A stretch of 64,000 bases of DNA from Telopea speciosissima (lineage: Eukaryota > Streptophyta > Magnoliopsida > Proteales > Proteaceae), in contig NC_057924.1 in NCBI RefSeq assembly GCF_018873765.1, positions 16,641,001 to 16,705,000 on the forward strand, given 5' to 3'. Positions 1 through 10,545 of this stretch are shown here, piece by piece (within the stretch, counting starts at the first letter, position 1; every line of letters starts with the position of its first letter). The translations under genes and the position numbers were made by a program. The notes below the pieces were generated by a model. That model made no database searches. It was not told the origin of the DNA and saw only the letters and a list, made by a program, of their open reading frames with translations.

Positions 1-53
1 TCAGGGTCAGGGTTTAGGCAGGCCCGGCCCAACCCGACCCATTGACACCCCTA
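1..53. mobile_element. right end of a hAT-like non-autonomous element
   Basis: The window opens inside a GGCCCGGCCCAACCCG-type quasi-repeat that stops at TTGACACCCCTA. The same terminus closes several elements here that have 8-bp target duplications (for example 23578-24265). Only the right end is present, so its duplication cannot be tested. Confidence 0.5.
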
Positions 54-298
54 ATCAATGGTGTTCGGTCATGAAGAAAATGTTATTGTACTGGTGAAGT
101 CTGATCTCAATCCAAAAAATACTGTGGTGATTTTTCAACGGGTCTCATTTTGAAACCGAAACACGCCAGAATGGCCAAAAAGATTGGATGGGCCTCTAAT
201 GCCAGTTTTGTACTTTTTAGGTTAGGGTTTTCTTATTTATTGTTGTTATGTTTTTAAGAGATGAGAGAGTGAAGGAGTAAATCACATAAATCTTGTCT

Positions 299-317
299 TG
301 TGTGTGTGTGTGTGTGT
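299..317. repeat. (TG)n microsatellite
   Basis: About nine perfect TG units, next to a small inverted-repeat element. Confidence 0.9.
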
Positions 318-334
318 ACTTTTGGATCTTTGTC

Positions 335-475
335 CCTTCCAGTTCTCTGTCCGGCCTAATTCCCCCCAATGCATGTAATAAGGATGGCACAATGACCACC
401 CTACCCCTGCCCAAAAACTCTGTTCAGGTGGGATCCACCCACCCTTATTACAGGCATTAGAGAACTGAAAGAGAT
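335..475. mobile_element. MITE-like inverted repeat
   Basis: The left arm (CAGTTCTCTG near 340, TGTAATAAGG near 375) is mirrored by the right arm (CCTTATTAC near 443, AGAGAACTGAAA near 459). The centre has the 'aatgaccaccctacccctgccc' type of sequence also seen in the 10.0, 15.2 and 29.2 kb MITEs. No clear target duplication was found. Confidence 0.5.
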
Positions 476-1036
476 AATTTTCCGTGTAATTTCTCTTCTT
501 TTTTCGTTTTCTGCAAAATCGTGATTCTAATGTGTTGTTTTTCTAACAAAAAAATTCCCTAACGAAAGATCTCAATTCCTAGATGCAATACTTCATGTGA
601 ACTTCCATCTTTTTTTGGTTGAGCTTCTATAAATATAATCTAAGTAGTAGGTGGGGTCAGTGGGGACCTATGTTTCTGTGGTATTATCTAAAATGAACAA
701 AACTATCCCATCATTTTGGATTAAAAAGATCAGTGAAAGCAACTTTGGTGAAACTAGTTATAGTGTTCTACAGCTTTAGATATCAAATGATGTTTCTGGG
801 GGGAGCAATCAAAGGAAAGACAACAAAAACATTCTTTCATAGACACAAACATTCAGAAAATTCAAATACATAAGACGAATAAAGATAGAAACTTAGAACA
901 TAAACTATACTACCTATACTACCCCTGGCATTTAAGGTTTAGGTACATATCCTTCTTTAATGTAAACCTGCAAAAGTCAAGTTCCAGAGTTCAGAGAGAG
1001 GGGTCATTGCCTCAATTCTCTTTCATGTCTTAGGGA

Positions 1037-2312
1037 TCAGTAACTCCACATGCAATCAAGCTCGGTGGCCCCCACTGGCAACCTGCTTGTCTCCATCTTC
1101 TGAGGTTCACATTCTGTCCAATTGACACCGGAGCTGCACATGTTAAGCCCATTTTGGTGGTTGGAGACCGGTATGGCACCCTCCGGCGCCACTTGAGAGA
1201 AGAAGAAAGGAAACTGTAGATTTTCCTGCAAAGATCTCAAGCTTGGGAACCCCGAGAGTCCCTCGTACCTCCCAAACCGTGCAGGGTTGTCTGTAGGAGA
1301 GATGAGCGACGAAGCAGATGACCCAAGAACCAATGGGAGCTGATGATTCATATAAGGTACAGCAGCAGCAGCAGCAGCAGAAGCAGCTACGGTGGAGAAA
1401 CAGGGCACGTGCTCCCTTGCGCTTTCGCTCTCATAAAAGCAACTCTCTCGGTCATTTACCGTGTAGGGAGACGAATCGAGCAGTGGCGGAAGCGACGACG
1501 ATGATGGAGACCCAACATCCTGGCAAAGATTTGCAGTGGAAGAGAGACGATTCTTCTTGCTTCCATTACTGCTACTTCCACTACCACCACCACCAATGGC
1601 TACAGTCTTTTGAAACACACGGGAGATCACCCACTCATCCTACGTTAATGGGTATCCAAATCAGTTTAAAGTGAGAAAGAGAGATTTGTAAAGCTAAAAA
1701 TAGCCTCAAATGGTAAAAAAGATCCACCACAAAGTGACAGCAGAATTCATACCCTGGAGCTTCGGGAGAGGTAATGGTACGATAGTTTCCCTTCAAGGCG
1801 ATATTCATGCATGACCCAGTTGCTTTTCTCACCCTTTGGAGCTCTACCACGATAGAAAACCAAAGTTTTCTTCATACCCACAAGTGCAGAAGTTCTTGAG
1901 CTGTAAATCTCTCTATCCTTCCCAGTTGCTTTCCAGTAACCAGCTTCAGTGGCTCTGTTTGTTCGAAGCCCAGTTGGGTACTTTCGGTCTCGGAGACTAA
2001 AGAAGTACCACTCTTTCTCACCCATCTTTGCTTTCTCTGCCCATTATAACACAGAAAATTTAACAAACAGTTTGAAGGTCAATGGAAAATTAAAAGTAAA
2101 AGAAAAAAAAAAAAAAAAAAAAAAACCCTACCTGGAAGCTCCCAAGGTTCACATTTGTTCAGATCAACCTCAGCAATAGCTCTGCCTGTGAAGCTACTGT
2201 CAAGAACCTTCTTAACAAGATAGTAAGTGATGAGCTCTTCGTCGGTTGGATGGAATCGAAAGCCAGGAGGCAAATGTGGGTCACTGTTGTCAAAAAGTTG
2301 GTAGTTTTCCAT
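1037..2312 (-). CDS. CUC2: NAC transcription factor, CUP-SHAPED COTYLEDON 2 / NAM type
   Basis: Three exons read on the minus strand: 2312-2132, 2036-1753 and 1639-1037, giving 355 aa. Introns of 95 and 113 bp both have GT-AG ends, and the frame closes exactly. The NAC domain fills residues about 13-165: [14 protein letters not shown], then [20 protein letters not shown], then [16 protein letters not shown] and [12 protein letters not shown], followed by [11 protein letters not shown]. The wording of the domain ([28 protein letters not shown]), the serine-rich SLPPLLDSS, the EHVPCFST segment and the C-terminal LDCMWSY are those of the CUC1/CUC2/NAM clade rather than CUC3 or other NACs. In that clade the protein is a nuclear factor that sets organ boundaries and the shoot meristem. 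A poly-alanine run (near residues 242-249) is specific to this copy. CUC1 and CUC2 cannot be separated with certainty. Start: first in-frame ATG with conserved spacing to the domain. Confidence 0.93.
1359..1383. repeat. CAG/GCT trinucleotide repeat coding for poly-alanine
   Basis: Seven CAG-type units, read on the minus strand as GCT codons, give an alanine run shortly after the miR164-site codons. Repeats of this kind often vary in length between individuals. Confidence 0.85.
1393..1413 (-). promoter_or_regulatory. miR164 target site in the NAC mRNA
   Basis: The plus strand here reads as miR164 itself, apart from one A for G at miRNA position 8 (a G:U wobble in the duplex) and the last base. 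The mRNA site codes for residues 231-237 (EHVPCFS), the place miR164 cuts CUC1, CUC2 and NAM mRNAs in other plants. Pairing at miRNA positions 9-11, around the cleavage point, is perfect. This strongly implies that miR164 restricts this gene. Confidence 0.93.
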
Positions 2313-3317
2313 GGAAACAGAAACCCAGTTGCAGAAAACAAAGGAAGAATATTTGAAGTACGGGGGAGGAGTTAAACTTAATGGGTTTTTTAAGCTTTCA
2401 TGAAAAAGTACTAAAAACCCATGATATAAGACAGAGCAAGAAAAAGGTTTCTTTTTAAGATCTCATAATAACCTTTGCTTCTGTAACCAATGGTTGAAAC
2501 GAATGAATTACAGAACAGAAGAGGAGGACCTCAGTTTTCTAAAACAGCAGAATAGAATTTGCAGGTTCCAACAAAAAAACCCTTTAAATGAAGGACCGGA
2601 AAGAGACTGACTACAAAACAAAGCAAATAAAAGAGCAAAAACCCAATATCTTCAAAAGCTTTAATCAAAGCCCAGGTAAGAAAAAGCCATAGAAAACCAG
2701 TGAGTTTGAACTACTCACACAAACTTGTTGCCAAAACATATGAAACTCCAGAAAACCATCAAAGCTACCAAACAAAGTGATCGATGAAAGTAGGAACTCT
2801 TCTTCGGTTTAGGGAAACTTGGACGATTGTGTGTGGACTGGAGAGAAGAAGTATTATATGCGTTTCTTATGGATTTGATGAATCGTGTGGCAGTGAGAAG
2901 GCGCAATAATAAGGTATGATCTGGCTGGAAGATCTGCATTTCCTGCTCTGTCCTTCCCTGTATCTCTGCGTCTCCTTCTGCTGCCTCTGCAGCCCTTATC
3001 ATATCCATAGCTGGAGAGAGAGAGAGAGAGAGATGGTTTATGTGTGTGGGGTTGGGGTTCTGGTTTGAGTATGCGTGCGTGCGCCAGAAAGTGTGCAGAT
3101 TTTTCTCTGTCAGTGAAGAAAATGAAAGGGGAGGGGAACAGAAAGTAGTTTAAGAGAGAAAGAGAGAGAGAGAAGGTTTGGAGGATTTGATCTGTGTATC
3201 GATAAGGCTGCTTCATATCTCATCTGTCAGCACATAAACACAGTACCAGATTAAATAATCCGATCGACAGGGACAAGGTAAATCCACGGCCACCTTCTCT
3301 CGTTCCCCATTCCTTCC

Positions 3318-3366
3318 TCTCTCTCTCTCTTTCTCTCTTTCTCTCTTTCTCTCTTTCTCTCTTTCT
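3318..3366. repeat. CT/CTTT microsatellite
   Basis: Alternating CTCTCT and CTTT units over about 49 bp. Confidence 0.85.
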
Positions 3367-3895
3367 CATTCCCTGTCATTAACTTCACTTTAATCTAAGA
3401 ACTTAGCATGAAAAGTAATCCATGTTTAACGAATTACAGTAAAGTTGATCCTTCTCATCTTTGCAGGGGTGAAAATTATGAAAATAGAGAAACCCAAGTT
3501 TTGAAATCCACTAAAAATTCATGATTTGATGTGTAAGTACTTGGAAGACAAATCACTGAAATATGAGAAAAATCATTTTTTTTTCTCATTTTCTGTAACA
3601 GAGCTTCATACTCATCAAATCCCATTCCCATCATGACTCAAATTTCCATAAATACATATCTTGAGATATAATCTTCTTAAGAGTATCAGAGATGGATTAA
3701 AAACTAAAAACAAAAAAGCAAAAAAGTACAAGTAAAGGAAAGAAGAGAATAAAGAGATGATAAATGGGAAATGGACTAATGGCTAAAGCCCCCTACAGAG
3801 AAGTAGAGCAGAGCTTCTGTCAAAGACCCATCAAAGTTGTTAAGTTTTTTTTTTCCTGTTGCTTTGTACTCAAAGGTAATTATTTCTTTCTATGC

Positions 3896-3950
3896 ATGCA
3901 TCCATCCATCCATCCATCCATCCATCTATCTATCCATCTATCAATTTCTC
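3896..3950. repeat. CATC tetranucleotide microsatellite
   Basis: About a dozen CATC units, perfect at first and then with CTAT variants. Confidence 0.9.
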
Positions 3951-5070
3951 CATGTCTTTCCATCTATCACCATCAAAGAGATTGATGCTCTGAGATTTTG
4001 ACGCGTCATGCTCGGATTTTGAGATACAGATTTGCAGCTTTACATCAAATCATCTCGTCAATCTTACATTACCCCTTCTCTTTCTCTCTCTCTCTTCTCT
4101 CATTTGTTTAAAATAATAAAAGACTTCCATTTGTCAACTTTCTCTTCTCCAACTTTCCTCAGTAATGGTTTCCACACAAAACCAAAAATCCCCCCACGAT
4201 TTTCTCCTTCTTGAGTTCATCTGGTTCTGAGTAACCTGCCATTATCGGCGGCAGATTTACAGTTCTTTCACTTTTAATCCAACTTGTTAATGGTTAAACC
4301 CACTGGTTAATTTGTGTATTAAAAGTTAAATACAAATAATTATTTTACTTCTTTCAGAACCCAACAAAGTATATATATATACAGCTGTAAAGCGAAAACT
4401 ACTACTATTATTGCTTTTTCTTCCTTCAAATACAGAAGGTGATGTCAACCACAGGTGCACAGCATTCTAATTCTCTATAAATGAATTTGTCACAATTTAA
4501 AGTGGTGGAGTTGTTGTACCAAACAAACACAAAATGTAAACAAAGTGAACAGTGTTACATTTTGAACTTGAAGGTTCATGTCACATCTCTCTTAACTAAT
4601 TTAGAAGATCTTTTTATATCCCCTTAATGTGATTAAATATTTTGATGCAACTAATCTTTGGAGAAAATTTTATACCAATGAGATCCAATGGCCTACTTGA
4701 GTTGAGCCTATCCCTTGTGATCCTAAGAAAACCAAATAGGGCATTCAAAACAAAAAAGATTTACCTAACATGTGGTTGGATGTGTAATCACATAATATGT
4801 GTGTTAGAGCATAATTTCATAATCTTTTTGTTACTAAAATTATTCTATGCATGGTTTTAGGTGTCGGTTTGGGATCCGCCGTATTGGTAGATGCGTATCA
4901 GTATCGATTGAGACTGATATAGATTCTTGAATGATCTCATATTAATATATTGGTATGGAACAAGGTTAAAAAGATAAAAATGATTTTTTAAGAAAATTAG
5001 GGGCAAAACAACCGTTTGGGGTGACCAATCCTAGATCCAATACCGTGAACTTAAATCATGATGTATATAA

Positions 5071-5259
5071 AAAGCATAAGAAATCGTTGTCTGGTTGTGA
5101 AGCCTCTGGACCAAAGCAGGGGCCAATGAGAGTGTGAACAAAGGCATCAACATGGAGTGTAATTTTTCATTTCACGAGGATGGTTGGGATGGTACATTTG
5201 TGCACTAATGTGTTTGGGCACAAGATCCATGAGACCAAGTAGTGTTCGTTTTCCAAAAT
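5071..5259. mobile_element. MITE, family with an AAGAGATCGTTGT...ACCAAGTAGTGTTCTTTTTC outline
   Basis: It has short related ends, a 'ggggccaatgaga...' section and a 'ttttcatttcacgaggatgg...' section. Relatives in the same order lie at 8537-8708, 51837-51968 (part), 62325-62460 and 63095-63258. The repeated layout supports one dispersed family. The transposase type is unknown. Confidence 0.6.
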
Positions 5260-5534
5260 AAAAAATGCAAAAGATTATATGTGTAGTTGTGTATGTAGAC
5301 AGTTGTGCCTTCAACCATTGGATATAGATGTGTTATTACACTTATGCTCCCACCCTCATCCAATGATTGAAAGACATGACTGTATATGAACATGACCCTG
5401 TTCCCTCAATAAAAAAATACAAAACCAAAGAATTTTTGGACATGCTATCTATATGAAAATACATAAACAGGACGTATATGCAAATGCATGAATGGGTTAT
5501 CCACTTTTGCCACATGGAAGGTTGAGAGTCGGGA

Positions 5535-5662
5535 TCATGTTCACGTACATGAATGTACGAGAACAGCTCATAGCCGTTCAGATGGAATCCACTATGTAAG
5601 TCCCACCTAGTGGATTCCATCTGAACGGTTGTGAGCCATTCTCATACGTGAACGTGAGCCCA
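5535..5662. mobile_element. foldback element with long arms
   Basis: The left arm ends CCGTTCAGATGGAATCCACTA. A 13-bp spacer follows, and the right arm begins with its exact reverse complement at 5609. The arms stay matched outward to GTTCACGTA with small gaps. A transcript would form a hairpin of about 45-50 bp. Confidence 0.85.
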
Positions 5663-5853
5663 ACTCGAAGGTTGATGTGATCAATCTAATCGTGGGATAT
5701 CGATGCAATGAATGATTTAAGTCAGCCACATTTCAAATTTCATACTCAAACCTAATTATTAACCCTCCCATTTATTGTTATATGTGTATGCACCCTCTTG
5801 GTATTCCATGCACTTTCATTGTAGTCTTAGATTTTTTTAATATTTTTATGGGT

Positions 5854-5994
5854 AAATGTTCTTTGTGTCGAGGGTACAGCCTGCACCCAGAAGACACATG
5901 GGGGTGGACGAAATGACAGCCCCACCCCCTAAATGATGGAAATGCCACTGCCATGTGTCTGGGCACAGCCTGTACTGTGACACTAAGAACATCG
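5854..5994. mobile_element. MITE with ATGTTCTNTGTG ends
   Basis: The left end AATGTTCTTTGTGTCG and the reverse complement of the right end, GATGTTCTTAGTGTCA, match, and further in both arms carry CCCAGA..CACATGG. A longer relative sits in the reticulon gene intron (61871-62061). Confidence 0.7.
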
Positions 5995-6307
5995 ACCCTA
6001 TTTTATTTATCTTGTGGTCAACTTTATTCATGCTAAAACTTAACATGTGAGCAGAAGACATTGTGGCGTATTTGTCCCCAAAATTTTATTTACATCCAAC
6101 CTACTATGTGGCATTATTAGATTTTCGTCTATAGATTTGATAGGGTATGGGTGCACCCATCTATAACATATCCCAAAATACAATTGTTCAAGCAATCATA
6201 TCACTTACTAGTTATTTACCTCCCCCCCAAAAAATACTAAACTATTTTTTTTAGGGAAATACCTGGCAGTGTCCCCTACACCCTCTCACATTGGATAATA
6301 AAATGAT

Positions 6308-7020
6308 GGGCAAATTACATGATTAGCTATTTTTAGGTTTTCACTTACAAAACTGTCCACCCTATGTTTGAGTTAACAAAAATAGACAAAAACAAGTTTA
6401 GTTTTACAAAACTAGACAAAACAGTGACTCTCCTTCCTTCCTCGGCAGTTCCCCTCTGAAAAAATCTCTTTTTTTTTTTTTTCCTCTGATACTTGGGGTA
6501 GCAGAGAATGGTGGTGGCTGGGACAAGGGTAGGGTTGCAGGGAACGGAGGATGCCTGAGCGAGATGGCAATGACAGGAGTAAAAATGTCTAAAAAAGTTA
6601 AGTGTGGGAGGGAGAGACACTATTTTATCCAGTTTTGTAAAACTTAACTTGTTTTTATCTATTTTTGTTGACTCAAACATAGGGGTGTAAATGAATAGCC
6701 AAAATCCGTTTCCATATCCGTGTCCGTATCCATTTAGCATAATTCGAATCCGTTCGAAAGCTAAACAGATGCTGATATGGATAGGCTATAGCTATTCGAA
6801 AAGCTATATTTACATGTAAACGGACAAAATATCCAATCTGTATCCGTGCCCGTATTAGTTTAGCACTATCCGAATCCGTCTGATAGCTAATCGGATGCGG
6901 ATGTGGATGCGGATATAGCACTATTCGAGCCGAATCCGATCCGCTTACAACCCTACTCAAACATAGAGTGGACAGTTTTGTAAATAAAAACCCAAAAGTA
7001 ACTAATCGTGTAATTTTTCC
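6308..7020. mobile_element. non-autonomous Mutator-like element, 713 bp
   Basis: TIRs of about 130 bp (GGGCAAATTACATGATTAGC at left; GGAAAAATTACACGATTAGT read inward from the right) lie inside a perfect 9-bp duplication, TAAAATGAT, at 6299-6307 and 7021-7029. A 9-bp duplication with long TIRs is the Mutator signature. There is no transposase. The right TIR is interrupted by the hAT-like element 6680-6955, which therefore came later. Confidence 0.88.
6680..6955. mobile_element. hAT-like non-autonomous element nested in a MULE
   Basis: The ends are TAGGGGTGTAAATG and CTTACAACCCTA, and a perfect 8-bp duplication CTCAAACA flanks it (6672-6679, 6956-6963), as expected for hAT. The 276-bp interior is built of variants of 'atccgtatccgaatccg' in both directions and codes for nothing. 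Confidence 0.9.
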
Positions 7021-7029
7021 TAAAATGAT

Positions 7030-9562
7030 CACTCCATCCCTCCCCTTGGATGCCCATATACACACTCCCATTGCCCCCCCACACTTACATAGGAACCTCG
7101 TAGAGACAGTAAATCCCTTCCCTGTTTTATTTTTTATTATTTAGCCATCAAGAAAAGAAGACAAGGATGGCAGTAGAAACTAGTAACATAAAAGTAGGAC
7201 CCATGGACGATTCAATCTCCCAAAAAGGAGGGGGGGGGGGGTAGGAAGGGGGGAAGTTCCTACATGTACCTTGTAGAATTCCATCCCTTCATGCCACTAC
7301 TTTTTCTTGTCATATAGATTAAATGATTCTTATGAAGTTTTCCTTTGCCGTAGAGGAGGAAAAATTCCTTCACCATGGATGAAGTGAGCTCATGATTGAC
7401 CATAAAGGCCCTGAACTCTAACTCTATTGTATTTTTCTCTTTTTAATTTTTATTTCTCTTTTTTCTCATCAAAAAACAAAATGTTAAATAAATGAGAATT
7501 CCGCAAAACACGCCTATTTCAATCAAATAACTTACTATATATGATGTTTAGTTAGATCTTCATAAATATTTACATTTGTAAATAATTTCTAAACCACTAT
7601 TGCATAGTCAAAAATACTTCATTAATTATTCCTCTAAAAGAACGGATCTTATTTTATTTTAACCAAAACTTTTCAAAACAGGTTACGTTGGTAAGCTTAT
7701 CAAATTCTCACCCCACCCCACCCCCCCCAAAAAAAAAAAAAAAAAAAAAAAAACCCAAGACAGATAAGCTCATCAAAATAGTCTAAAAATCTATCATGTG
7801 GAAAATCAGATGGGCCCAATATTTATGGACATGTAAACTCCAATCTGGCCCTTACCGTATGTAAATTTCAGTTGAAATAAAATTTTCTTGACACGTGGGT
7901 AATCTAGATCATGTACTTTATATCTAATGGTCAGAATTTCCACATTATTATTCTACATTGAACAATGAGGATGGTTTAATTACTTTGATAAGCATATTAA
8001 TGTCGGCCGCGAGAATGTGCTTTTCACTTTTATTTTTATACGTTTTTATATTCTATATATTGGTTGAACCATAAAAAATAATTAATAAAAAAAATTGATA
8101 ATAAAATACTATAAAATGAAGGATTTTATTGTTAGATTTTTATTATTTAGATTACATTACACAATAGAAACGTATCTTGTTCCAAGGGACAAACTATTCA
8201 CTAAAGATTAAAGAGTAATTTTTGCACTACATAGCCATTTTGAGGGTTAAAATATGTTACATTTGAAAAAAATAAAATAAAATACAATAAATTAGATAAA
8301 TATTTGAACTTATTTTTAAAACCCAATTATTTCAAAATTTTACTCCATTTTAAAAATTGAATAGATTTCAAATTTGGTATCCATTCTCAAACCTAAAATT
8401 CATGAAAAGCAAAACTTAAGACAAGACTCTACTCGATATCACTTCATTGCACTTCTCTTTGGTAAACTTATCATAGCATGAGAGCTATGTTTCTCGAGCA
8501 CATCTAAGTTTTGTATTTCTTCTACCATTAATAAAAGGGCAAGAGATCGTTGTTTGGTCACATAGCGCTTGCACTAGTGTGGGGACCAATGAGGGGTATG
8601 CAGAGATATCAATATAAATATGATTTTTTATTTCATAGGGGTAGGATGGTACTTTGCATGCTTGTGTTTAGGGTCAAGAGCCACACAACCAAGTAGTGTT
8701 CTTTTTCCTTGTCAAATGCCAATTAATCGGGCTGAAATTTAACATGTGAGTGAAGACCTTTAAGTCTACCTCTCTAAAAATTTCAGCCTCTATCAGACTT
8801 GCTATGTGTTACAAATAGGTGGACCATCCATAGATACCCTATGGATAGCCAGAATTTTTTTTTTTTTTTTTGGGGGGGGGGGGGGGGCTCCCTATATTTC
8901 CCTATATTTTCTATTAGAACTTGGTAATTATTTTAACCTACTTAATATCTTACCTGGAACAATTTAAAGAGAAATTAAAGATACAATATATACATCCGGA
9001 ATTTTTGAAGGTTTCCCAAAAGGCTATTGTGGAATTACTCAAGATCATTTGGGACTATTAGATTTTATGCCATCTAAATAAGGTGTTGAAGGAGTATAAG
9101 ATCTTTTTGAAAAACAATTGCTTGCAATTAAGTTTTCCTTCACCTATGGTGAAAAGAGAACCTCTTCACCATTGGTGATGTGACGTTATAATTGAACTCT
9201 TGGTATTTTGATTAAATTATATTTTTTTTTTTAGGAAAAATATTGCTATAGTGCCTTTGTACAAATTCTTTTAATCCCGTCTCACATAACTAAAAATTGG
9301 ACTCAAGCTCATTTTCTCTCTCCTATTCTGATCATGTGGATCCCAAATGAACCCCACATGGATGATATTATTTTCTAAACCTTCATTGGTGCAATGCAAA
9401 CTCCCTCTTATATACTGTTCTTGTAGGAAATCCTTCCCCCCATTTTTTGTTTGACTTTCTAGAGAATCTTTGTGTTTCTATCTCTCTCCTCAAACTATGA
9501 TGATACAATTATTGATTTATGTTCCATAAAAAAAATATTATTGACTTATGTCTTTATGGAAT
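7030..9562. other. gene-free AT-rich spacer
   Basis: No coding sequence was recognised. It holds a C-run followed by an A-run (7717-7753), a T-run followed by a G-run (8858-8887) and the MITE at 8537-8708. Around 9130-9185 is a short foldback built from TTTTCCTTCACC and GGTGAA segments. Confidence 0.5.
8537..8708. mobile_element. MITE, same family as 5071-5259
   Basis: It starts GGCAAGAGATCGTTGTTTGG and ends CCAAGTAGTGTTCTTTTTCC, with the same internal order as the 5.1-kb copy (ggggaccaatgag, then tttcataggggtaggatgg). Confidence 0.65.
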
Positions 9563-9755
9563 TGGATCTTATCTAGTCGTGGCGCAGCTGCACTTGTGCA
9601 ACACCGCTAAACGATAGAAAAAATAGGGGTAAGATAGTCATTTCATAGGTGGGTCCCATCTGGGCCCCACATGTGAAATGACCACTCTCCACCTGTATTT
9701 AGGGTGGTTTTTGGTGCTGCACAAGTGCAGCTCCCACCACAGCTGCACAAGATCC
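9563..9755. mobile_element. foldback MITE with GGATCTTNT ends
   Basis: The left arm GGATCTTATCTAGTCGTGGC...GCAGCTGCACTTGTGC pairs with the right arm read inward, GGATCTTGTGCAGCTGTGGT...GCTGCACTTGTGC. The centre is 'tcatttcataggtgggtcccatctgggccccac' and its mirror. Confidence 0.75.
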
Positions 9756-10001
9756 AAGTCCTGTTTCTATCTCCTTCTCTTCAAATTCAATTTTTTTTTG
9801 AATTTCTTCTTTTCTACATCCAAACGTAGCCTTAGTTTTGTTTAACCTCTTGCTTATTGCATGGTATATCTTGTGCCTTATTGTTCCCTGCCTAATTTTT
9901 TTCCTTCAAAATTAATCTAACTTACTAGCACCACAACTTCCAGAGTGTGTGTGGGATTGGGGATGAGGGGCGGGGGGAAGGAGAATTGGCATGCGCAATA
10001 G

Positions 10002-10169
10002 GAATCGTTATCCCCTCCAATTCGCTGCCCCTTTCAATTCCTCCAATTCCTCACGTGGGGGAGAAAATGACCACTCTATCCCCTGCCTGAAAACACTGCC
10101 CAAGGTGAGGTCCACTCCCCCCTATTAGAGGAATTGAAAGTGCCCACAAATTAAAGGTGATAATTATTC
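10002..10169. mobile_element. Mutator-type MITE, GAATCGTTATCC family
   Basis: TIRs GAATCGTTATCCCCTC and (inward from right) GAATAATTATCACC, flanked by near-perfect 9-bp repeats GCGCAATAG (9993-10001) and GTGCAATAA (10170-10178). A close relative is at 15204-15357. Confidence 0.75.
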
Positions 10170-10299
10170 GTGCAATAACCAATAGGCCACGTCCTTGCCG
10201 ACTGAGAATTCATTCCCTGTCTTAATTCTGCTCGTTTGATTGTAAAATTTTATTACACTTAATTAATTGTAAACCCCTTCACAAACCAGCGTTTTAGGA

Positions 10300-10545
10300 A
10301 TTGATATCGGATACGTGATTTGTTTCGGCCATTATCAATTGGATACGATGCGAATTGACCTATTGGCTATACTTGCATATGCTTTTCAATAAAAAAATAT
10401 TTTTTAAAACTTTTTGTCCTTAGTCCGTACCGATTCACTGATATACAATTGCCTCATAATTGGTATCACAGAGCACCGATATCGATATGAATCCGACGAT
10501 CTGATACCGATATTTTGATCTTGTCACAAACAAAATCATACCATT
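10300..10545. repeat. quasi-palindromic GATATCGATACG module
   Basis: Many overlapping variants of GATACCGATATC in both orientations, without clear ends. Related modules lie near 4862-4930, 16715-16925 and 39475-39570. Confidence 0.5.

Larger units (their letters stand above)
2313..5070. other. upstream region of the NAC gene and gene-free spacer
   Basis: No further coding sequence was seen. On the minus strand the first kilobase is pyrimidine-rich (CT runs opposite 3013-3032 and 3153-3172), which suits a 5' leader or promoter, but no transcription start can be fixed. Simple repeats are at 3318-3366 (CT/CTTT), 3896-3950 (CATC) and 4368-4382 (AT). The rest is AT-rich with no recognisable feature. 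Confidence 0.5.

Noticed and set aside
1318-1674. 118-codon plus-strand frame opposite the NAC gene
   Set aside because: It is the antisense shadow of exon 3; the Gln run is just the complement of the alanine codons.
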